Assembly (NCBI GenBank): GCA_013115135.1
Contig: JABANP010000852.1
Span: 1 to 14,682, forward strand
Direction of reading: 5' to 3'
DNA length: 14,682 nt
DNA from: Perkinsus olseni
Lineage: Eukaryota; Perkinsozoa; Perkinsida; Perkinsidae
Part shown: positions 9,715 to 14,682 of the stretch, in pieces
Layout: each line of letters begins with the position of its first letter
How positions within the stretch are numbered: position 1 is the first letter of the stretch
Notes under the pieces: generated by a model
What the model saw: only the letters and a program-made list of their open reading frames with translations
The model's database searches: none
Told to the model about the DNA's origin: nothing
Position numbers and translations under genes: made by a program

Positions 9715-9729
9715 CTCGTCTTAGACGAG
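9715..9729. repeat. Palindrome D, within the hAT fossil
   Basis: CTCGTCT-T-AGACGAG, 7-bp arms around one base. It overlaps the position where the first coding segment of the hAT-like gene loses its frame, so the weak splice donor proposed there may instead be a mutational scar. Confidence 0.88.
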
Positions 9730-9882
9730 GAGCTCGGAGCAGACCTCGTTCCGATGCTTGGATACGACGAGCTCTTTCTTGGGCGCTTAGCCGGCCGAGA
9801 GCCTTCAGAAGTACTCATAGTGATACCCAGAGGCTCCCCGTGTAAACCAGCCAGGTAGTTAAGGCCAAGAAAACGAGAGTGA

Positions 9883-10194
9883 GGCGAGTGTTTCGAGGGA
9901 CGCCGCGATTACGAACAACTGTTGTTACAATATCAACTAGGCAAGCAAGCGCTACAGGCAGCCGGTAAGAGGCTTCGGGTCGAAGTTGTCCCGTATGATA
10001 CGGGCCTTATCACACGGCTGCATGACTTTCTCAGCGACGAGTCGATGCGGCCCTTGTGCATGTGTGCACAGCTGATCATCAGCTGCTTCTGCGCGCGTGC
10101 CACGATCATTTTAGTGTGCGCGTCAGTGCATGTCGCGCCTCACCGTGAGGCACTCACCGTGAGTGACTCACGGGTTCCGGGTCATGAGACATGA
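9883..10194 (+). other. Unrecognised open frame overlapping the palindrome cluster
   Basis: A ~103-codon stop-free frame following a TGA at 9880-9882, without an early ATG. Its first half reads like protein (RRDYEQLLLQYQLGKQALQA, VEVVPYDTGLITRLHDFL); its second half is made of the palindromic sequence and looks non-coding. It may be an exon of a lost plus-strand gene or the 5' flank of the hAT element. No function is assigned. Confidence 0.22.
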
Positions 10195-10289
10195 CTTCCA
10201 AAAACCCGTCGACGGCTTCGGAATTTCCGAATCGGTAAAAAACCACGCCCCCGAAGAGTCTTAGTCTGAGACCCCCCAGACTCTCAGGA
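9973..10289. repeat. Dense cluster of short perfect palindromes
   Basis: In ~315 bp: CTTCG-GGT-CGAAG (9973-9985), CCCGTAT-G-ATACGGG (9990-10004), TGTGCA-TGTG-TGCACA (10055-10070), CAGCTGAT-C-ATCAGCTG (10069-10085), GCCTCAC-C-GTGAGGC (10137-10151), CACTCAC-C-GTGAGTG (10151-10165), GTGAGT-G-ACTCAC (10159-10171), GTCATG-AGA-CATGAC (10181-10195), CCGTCGACGG (10206-10215), TTCGGAA-T-TTCCGAA (10217-10231), and CTGAGA/TCTCAG arms near 10265-10289. Those at 10137-10171 form a continuous zigzag. The cluster lies just 5' of the hAT-like gene, so it could be that element's subterminal region, but no terminal repeat was found. Confidence 0.88.
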
Positions 10290-10379
10290 GCTATGATCAT
10301 CTCTGCTTGCCAGATTTATCATAACAGACAACCACAAATTGAATAAATTATTACCCTCCTGGACTCCTCCCGAACAGAT

Positions 10380-10757
10380 AATCCCATCTTTTACGCCCAC
10401 TGCAGCGTTCAAGGCCATCATATCCTCCTCAACGGCATAGACTCTACTGACCCTTCTTGAACTCGTTACCACAGGCTTCAACAAGGACGCGAGAGTTCGG
10501 AGACCACAACCAATAGTAACGCTGTAAACTCAGCACTCTCCGCCATGCTCACTCAAAGATACAGGCTCCTCACGGAGCTGACAAACCAAATCACTGTACA
10601 CAGAGAATCCCCACCCGCAACGGCGTTTTCGGAAGAACAAGCCCAGCGAGGTTAGTACGCTCTCTGGGGAATCTAGGGTCCATCCAGCCCAGGGTGCCAA
10701 CCAGACCATACTACTTCCGGTAGCCTGGTGTCGGACAAACCGAGATGAGCCGGGCAG
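10380..10757 (-). pseudogene. Decayed partial duplicate of the LRRC61-like gene
   Basis: Corresponds to the middle and 3' part of the gene at 5913-7219. CPAHLGLSDTRLPEV (near 10710-10755) matches CLAYLDLSNNRLSEV of the intact gene, and the nucleotides around 10725-10757 match 6865-6897 closely. NLAGLVLPK (near 10650) matches the DLTGLVSLK region. VYSDLVCQLREEPVSLSEHGG (near 10550-10610) weakly follows the next repeat. RRVSRVYAVEEDMMALNAAV (near 10390-10450) matches KRLNGVNIVEVDKMPLDAAL after the LRR cap. The matching pieces lie in different frames with stops between them, and the YR-cap motif is lost. No N-terminal exons are found to the right. Most likely a truncated dead copy; a fast-evolving functional paralogue with different introns is less likely. 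Confidence 0.6.
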
Positions 10758-10799
10758 GAAAAATACGTAGAAAAGATAACGACCCAAAATGCACGCTCC

Positions 10800-11130
10800 A
10801 ATTGACAAACTTCGAACGCAGGGGAACAGTAGTTCGCATCAGCAGAAACTTTTCCGGTGCGAAGATTTATAACACGTTTTTAATGCCACGATGGGCGCCT
10901 GTACTATCTCCTCTTAAAGCCGTATTTCTTTCTTTCATAGAACATGTCCGGTATCGGGCTGGCTGCATATTATACCCAAAGATTGAGTAAACTGACCGCT
11001 CTGCGAGATCAACACCTATATCTCGAGTCAAGAGAAATTACTCGATCTGGAGTCAGAAAAATGATTGATCTTGCATAGACTCCGCATATAGGGGTTGAGC
11101 GCAGCTATATCTCCGCATGCTTCACGAGAA
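10800..11130. other. Unassigned region with inverted repeats
   Basis: No convincing gene. Holds an imperfect inverted repeat: TCAACACCTATAT (11009-11021) against ATATAGGGGTTGA (11086-11098), 12 of 13 positions pairing. Inside it are GGAGTC/GACTCC arms (11049-11082). CGAGAT/ATCTCG (11004-11025) and ATATAG/CTATAT further overlap it. Confidence 0.5.
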
Positions 11131-11134
11131 AGGG

Positions 11135-11418
11135 TTATCGATCTGAGCCACATATCCTGATGCAACCGATTGTCTTCGACTGTCCCTTTTGGGCTTTGCT
11201 AGAAACTCTTCTTTGCGGTAGTAACGACGTCCGACCTCGAAGGTCGCTGCTAAGTAGTCTCAACACCAGGCTCTCAGATGGGCCCGATCGGGATACCCAC
11301 GCCGTGGCCCACTGGCCCGCTGCCAGTGGGTCGATCGGGCCGCTCAAGAACCATCGCTCATGAGCCTCCAGCTTCTCGGTGTCTGGTTTGGTGATGAAGA
11401 TTATGCCTTCGGCACTTT
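11135..11418 (-). other. Unrecognised open frame across a hairpin
   Basis: About 95 codons without a stop on the minus strand, ending with TAA near 11135. It contains GIIFITKPDTEKLEAHERWF and SGPIDPLAAGQWATAWVSRS. No family is recognised and there is no start codon near its 5' end. Part of the reading is forced by the strong hairpin at 11281-11341, so it may be chance. Confidence 0.2.
11281..11341. repeat. Two-stage perfect hairpin
   Basis: Outer arms GGCCCGATCG (11281-11290) and CGATCGGGCC (11332-11341) pair over 10 bp. Inner arms CCCACTGGC (11308-11316) and GCCAGTGGG (11322-11330) pair over 9 bp with a 5-base loop. A smaller hairpin CGACCT-CGA-AGGTCG is just upstream at 11232-11246. No T-run follows; this is not a bacterial-type terminator. 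Confidence 0.85.
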
Positions 11419-11572
11419 GACTCTATCTCCTTCGGATGCAGTGTGAGAGTCAGAAAACTTCCCTCTAAACACGCGACCTGACAACCGTAAGACGTGGAAG
11501 GTTATTTCGGTGAAAACTTCGTGAGCACCGTCCGAAATTTCTCGCTGGTATGGAAATGGAGTTTAGTACGCT

Positions 11573-11956
11573 TTGAGGACCTCTCAAGTTACTACAGTCA
11601 AACACCGCGAAGCTTTCTACCTCCGAGTTTGCCACCGGCTCGCCTTATCATGCCAAAATGTAAGGTGTTCTGATCCACAGCAAGTGTCTGGCTGCAATCC
11701 TCTGGGTGAAACTACGCCGGTAGACTTTTACACATGGGAGACTCTGCTCTACGGGCAGCTGCCAACGGACGCCACGACAAGTTGTCTCTCTTTCTGTCTC
11801 CCTGTGCGCTCGTCGGATATGTCTTATTGTACTTATATCGACACAGTAGCGGCCGTGTTCAATAGGCTTAGCCTATTAGGCTATGGTCACCGTGTTCTAT
11901 GTACTGACCATTTCACATCGTATCTGTTGCTGTACGATCCTCAGAAGGGGTTGTAA
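11573..11956 (+). other. Unrecognised 127-codon open frame
   Basis: Stop-free plus-strand frame containing VCHRLALSCQNVRCSD, TTPVDFYTWETLLYGQLP and YIDTVAAVFNRLSLLGYG, rich in Cys and Leu. It lacks an early ATG and obvious splice sites, and the zigzag palindrome at 11861-11883 lies inside it. It might be an exon of an unknown gene; I cannot name it. The preceding ~150 bp show nothing. Confidence 0.25.
11861..11883. repeat. Zigzag palindrome chain E
   Basis: AATAGGCT-T-AGCCTATT (11861-11877, 8-bp arms) overlaps TAGCCTA-T-TAGGCTA (11869-11883, 7-bp arms), the same fold-back-twice arrangement as 7850-7872 and 8711-8732. A further GCGCCA-G-TGGCGC lies at 12001-12013. Confidence 0.9.
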
Positions 11957-12143
11957 TTTCGTCTCATTTCTGTGACCAGTGGCGCAAATTCACGCGAGTG
12001 GCGCCAGTGGCGCGAGTTGGCCCGCAAGATGTGACGCAGTCGATTTTGGTGTAGAGGGAAGCAGGTCAAATTGGAAGATTGTTCTTTCTTTTGCTCTATA
12101 TCGGCTTCAAGCTTCGATTTGAAAACTATCGAACATCAGTGTC
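11957..12143. promoter_or_regulatory. 5' flank of the cysteine-rich gene
   Basis: Short region upstream of the ATG at 12144, expected to contain its promoter and 5' UTR. Near 11977-12013 the motif AGTGGCGC occurs three times in 30 bp. No TATA box is evident. Function is inferred from position only. Confidence 0.3.
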
Positions 12144-12886
12144 ATGTATACCATCGTCGGGATTCTGTGCTTCATGTGCCTACGCGGCATCGCCTTGGAC
12201 TTCGAGGTTGAAGATTCAGCCAGAAAGCACTTGTAAGTAAAATCGGATGCCTTGACATTGGAGTCTGTTGCGTCGCATTTTCAGGTTGAGGAGCCCCCTC
12301 CTTAATGCCTCGTCGGGCAGCGAGAACCTCACCATCGAAACTGAAGGTACGAATCCTCCGTTTGTCGCATGCTATGATCTAGTGATAGTAACTGATTATG
12401 TTACACATATGATGTGCGAATTCAGGAGGCCCCTACGAGAAGCCAATCGGGGAATGCGTTACTAAAGGAGGAAATGTTGTTGGGTGCCATTGCAACAATG
12501 GTGATCTTTGGTTCATTGCTGTAAGTCTGAAGGGCGTCCTCGTTGTTCTGGTAGGGGATTCTTCATCGTCGATGCTAGGTGCGAAGTCGGCTAGGTGTCC
12601 CCTGACTCGGCATCTTCTCAGGATGACCGGTCTCATCCCGGCGTGATCGACTTGGTCCTCTGTTCAAAAAAGTGTACAACTGCTATCACTTGTCCCAGCC
12701 CTACGGGACCAGGGGCGGCGCAATGCAACGACAATTATTGCATGACGTATTGCAGGGATGATACAGTAAGCAAACAGGGCTGCTGAGTCCAGCGTTTGAA
12801 CTGCCTTCATGTGTACTCAGGACTGCCTGGAGGGAGGACGCTGCGAGTATATATTTACTGGAAAATTCTGTGTCTTCTTCAATTAA
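12144..12886 (+). CDS. Small secreted cysteine-rich protein, 5 exons, 151 residues
   Basis: Exons 12144-12232, 12285-12346, 12426-12520, 12622-12765 and 12821-12886, introns of 52, 79, 101 and 55 nt, all with good GT-AG sites and compatible phases. The protein opens with a clear signal peptide (MYTIVGILCFMCLRGIALDF), so it should enter the secretory pathway. After a Ser/Asn-rich stretch with possible N-glycosylation sites (NAS, NLT) comes a compact region with 12 cysteines: GECVTKGGNVVGCHCNNGD, LVLCSKKCTTAITC, AQCNDNYCMTYC and DCLEGGRCEYIFTGKFCVF. The even number suggests six disulphides. The closing C-x6-C-x7-C pattern is somewhat EGF/WAP-like, but I recognise no specific family. It is the only well-supported plus-strand gene. 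Role unknown; an extracellular effector, wall component or protease inhibitor are possibilities only. Confidence 0.83.
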
Positions 12887-13609
12887 GGGGCTGATGTTTC
12901 AGCAACACATCCCCGCATTCAGCCTACATTATTTTATATCTCTTTATCAATCCATTTCAATTTTTATATGTAACAGCCGGAGTGTGAAGGAAATCGCTCT
13001 ATGCCGTCGAAACTGCCTCACCAGCGTAGCTCAAGGCTACTAAGCTTCGCATGTCAACTCACCCCCGGGATGTCATGCGGAATTATTTCAGCTGGTTTAG
13101 ATCTCGGAAAGTAGAGGATTAGTACTGACATTAAAAGTCGATTATTTTATTTCGGCGGTATCCTCAGTATTGCCTGTTTAAGTACAAGTAGCGTTGTATA
13201 GACACGTGTAATCCTGGAGAGATTCGTGCATGATCCAATTCTGACTTTGTTGGACCAGATGATGCGTGCTGTATGCGCCAAGTTGAACGATTGCATATAG
13301 CGTTTAAGGTTATTTAGGGAGAAGTTTCCAGGCTCCTTCGAAATTGCCCTGTCATATTCTGCCTGGCCCCCCACAGTTGTGTTGCCTTTCCGTTAGTTGG
13401 TCACACAGTTGGAGGTATATACAAGGCTTCTTGCCCCTGTATTCTTGTGTTAAAGTCAGTTTGCATCGTCAAGAGATGCAGGGATTAATATGAAGATCCA
13501 CCAGTGCATTCCTTCATATCATGATGAACTGTGGGATCTGCACTAGGGATTAGACACTGGTCATGAAACGTGTCCATCAGCCGCAGTTGATGACGCACAC
13601 AGTTTCATC
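12887..13609. other. Intergenic, AT-rich at its left end
   Basis: Begins with the 3' flank of the cysteine-rich gene (T/A-rich near 12925-12970). A minus-strand stop-free frame of about 80 codons ends at 13147 and includes NNLKRYMQSFNLAHTARIIW; it has no ATG near its beginning and no recognised family. A small hairpin GTAGC/GCTAC lies at 13026-13040. Nothing else seen. Confidence 0.3.
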
Positions 13610-13870
13610 TCACCCACACTGTTCAACTCGACATCGCGAGCAGCCTACGGGTTCCCCAAACCTCTCTTCTTCAATCGCTCGATTTTCAGCTCTTTTCCAA
13701 TAGGGTAGGTTACATGTATCATATGGGTTCCGAATCGAAACTTCCGGTTCTGATAGCCGCTCCAGTCGAATCTTCATGTGAATTTCTTCTTTCGGGAAAC
13801 GATCTCTGAGCAGAATGCTCGCCACTTGCGAGTCGCCAGCCGTTAAAGTAGGCCGCAGTCGCGAGTGTAC
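13610..13870 (-). other. Unrecognised minus-strand open frame
   Basis: Stop-free frame reading VASILLRDRFPKEEIHMKIR, then LERLSEPEVSIRNPYD, then NLPYWKRAENRAIEEERFGE, ending near 13610. Its charged composition is protein-like and it may be an exon or remnant of a gene, but no start, splice sites or family are evident. It stops just short of the transposon end at 13905. Confidence 0.28.
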
Positions 13871-13904
13871 ACTCTCAGACCAGCAGCCTTACGGTCCTTC
13901 AACA

Positions 13905-14083
13905 TACACTGCGCGACAAATTCTTAGAAAATCCGGTTTTTAGATCATTTTATCCTTCCAGGGTACCATTTCGCAACGAGGCCCCAGTATGTCTGCTTAC
14001 ATGGCATACTGGATATACCCTTGGTGGATCGCGATAAATCGAAAACTTACATGATTAGCACGCAACAAATTCTTAGAAAACCA
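13905..14083 (+). mobile_element. Terminal region of a second Tc1-like element (IR/DR type)
   Basis: TA at 13905-13906 is followed by CACTGCGCGACAAATTCTTA, and about 150 bp inside, at 14059-14082, a near-identical motif recurs (CACGCAACAAATTCTTAGAA). Tc1-like elements with inverted-repeat/direct-repeat ends have two such transposase sites about 150-200 bp apart in each terminal repeat, and ends of the form TA-CACTG or TA-CAGTG are common. The opposite end is not in the window; the transposon beginning at 14190 probably inserted into this one. A perfect CCAGTATG/CATACTGG hairpin lies between the two sites (13984-14012). Confidence 0.5.
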
Positions 14084-14189
14084 CGGCTTAGCGCGGGTAG
14101 TGAAATCGCTCATTATAGCCACAAAGTATAATTTAAACTCTGAATCAGTCTGAACGATTTGCGGCAATCGAGAGAGCTTCTAATAACTA

Positions 14190-14537
14190 CACCATTTCCC
14201 GTGCAAGTTTGACAAGTGACCAGGCAAGAATGACAATGTGACAAGCAAGTTTGACAATGAACACGCAAGTTCGACACATATTGGATTTGTTCACACCAAG
14301 AATGTCAATGTCAAGTCCAAGTTTGACACATGTCCAAATTGTTAACTCCAAGAATGTCAATGTGAAGTCCAAGTTTGACACAAGCCGGATTTGTTAACAC
14401 CAAGAATGTCAATGTTGAGTCCAAGTTTGACAAGGGCAAAAATATCACATGCAAGAATGACAGTATCACAACCAAGTTTGACAACACACGGGCAAGATTG
14501 ACAAGTGCCGATCCAAGTTTGACAGCGCGCCGATGAA
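14190..14537. repeat. ~350-bp terminal inverted repeat, right copy
   Basis: Reverse complement of 1114-1460, about 94% identical by eye. It starts directly after TA (14188-14189) with CACCATTTCCCGTGCAAG. By comparison with the left copy, where the transposase lies on the inner side, this is the left end of another element of the same family that continues out of the window to the right. Open frames seen across it are products of the repeat motifs. Confidence 0.83.
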
Positions 14538-14682
14538 AGCCAAGACTCAAACACAAGGCCTCATTCGGCTTGAGAAACCACGCATATTCACTGACTAACA
14601 CACAATGTAAAAAATCGTTCACCGTACATAAACTTACCGTAGTGTTTTCCTCCTTATCTGTTAAAACGGCAACAGCCATGCA
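14538..14682 (-). other. Edge of the right-hand element with a possible first exon
   Basis: On the minus strand an ATG (14677-14679) opens a 14-codon segment (MAVAVLTDKEENTT) ending at a strong splice donor GTAAGT (14632-14637). It could be the first exon of a gene, or internal sequence of the transposon. The matching acceptor is not identified. Confidence 0.3.

Larger units (their letters stand above)
8467..9818 (-). pseudogene. Broken TTF-zinc-finger / DUF4371 (hAT-superfamily) transposase-like gene
   Basis: Remains of a domesticated or dead hAT-type transposase. The start, MSTSEGSRPAKRPRKSSS (ATG 9816-9818), carries a basic nuclear-import-like segment. Possible exons 9716-9818, 9561-9666 and 9135-9525 join in phase. 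The third exon has a Cys/His region (HYCCVC, CHECSRP) then GAWVTKSVAISDVKKLKKK and KHTNSDAH, as in TTF-type zinc fingers. Further on are MATRTLERLRRLVAKSQ, an in-frame TAA (8929-8931), then FSLISDEFTDINTTTQLAI, the DExTD motif of DUF4371/hAT catalytic domains. In other frames follow VYDGASVFQGMVAGVG (about 8740-8780), VFHCRSHCLQLACLSAA (about 8625-8675) and IYNLYARSPKKFADALVL (8500-8552). The order of motifs is that of the family. At least one stop and three frame changes make it non-functional as read. The two small introns near 9560 and 9690 are tentative. Confidence 0.72.

Noticed and set aside
11281..11346. Rho-independent terminator
   Set aside because: The hairpin has no following T-run and the context is eukaryotic.
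12960..13080. tRNA-like fold around the GTAGC/GCTAC hairpin
   Set aside because: No cloverleaf, anticodon stem or TTCGA loop could be assembled.
1114..14537. A single 13-kb Maverick/Polinton-like element bounded by long terminal repeats
   Set aside because: No polymerase B, integrase, packaging ATPase or capsid genes lie inside. The transposase lies outside the repeat pair, and the TA dinucleotides and sharp ends are on the inner sides, so two separate Tc1-like elements fit better.
14311..14679. 122-codon minus-strand protein across the right terminal repeat
   Set aside because: Most of it is translation of the repeated TGTCAAACTTG motifs (recurring VKLG, NLA, ILGVN), as also happens at 1057-1287 and 1114-1320.

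Overview
Eukaryotic nuclear DNA. Genes are split by many very short GT-AG introns (about 32-101 nt). I saw no ribosome binding sites, operons, rRNA, tRNA or CRISPR. A signal-peptide subtilase, an F-box/SPRY protein, a flagellate-type LRRC61-like leucine-rich-repeat protein and a small secreted cysteine-rich protein fit a protist with a motile stage that secretes proteases. My best guess is an alveolate close to Perkinsus; this is inference from gene content and intron style, not a database result.

Layout, left to right. 1-1460: right part of a Tc1/mariner-type DD34E transposon with its transposase on the minus strand. It ends in a ~350-bp terminal repeat (1114-1460) full of short TGTCAAACTTG-like motifs, followed by a TA dinucleotide. 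1654-3714 (-): a secreted subtilisin-like serine protease reconstructed from 12 exons. The Asp, His, Ser and oxyanion Asn are all present, but the protein stops soon after the catalytic Ser. 4060-5887 (-): F-box-like protein with a C-terminal SPRY-like domain, 11 exons. 5913-7219 (-): LRRC61-like protein, 7 exons, ending only 25 bp before the next start codon. 7220-8466: mostly non-coding, with a CAG repeat and overlapping palindromes. 8467-9818 (-): broken TTF-zinc-finger/DUF4371 (hAT-like) transposase. 9973-10290: dense palindrome cluster. 10380-10757 (-): decayed partial copy of the LRRC61-like gene. 10800-12140: non-coding, rich in hairpins. 12144-12886 (+): five-exon gene for a 151-residue secreted protein with 12 cysteines in the predicted mature part. 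13905-14083: end of a second Tc1-like element with two direct repeats. 14190-14537: inverted copy of the left ~350-bp terminal repeat, beginning another copy of that transposon family. 14538-14682: edge of that element, with a possible first exon.

The four protein-coding minus-strand units (zinc-finger/hAT fossil, LRR, F-box/SPRY, subtilase) are head-to-tail; only the cysteine-rich gene is convincingly on the plus strand. The two secreted proteins would act outside the cell, and the F-box/SPRY protein would be intracellular. No pathway joins them.

The most unusual signal is in 7.85-11.9 kb: at least 13 perfect palindromes with arms of 7-8 bp and a single central base, several overlapping in zigzag chains. 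Two or three of these coincide with reading-frame breaks in the hAT fossil. This looks like repeated fold-back (template-switch) mutation, or an undescribed palindromic element.
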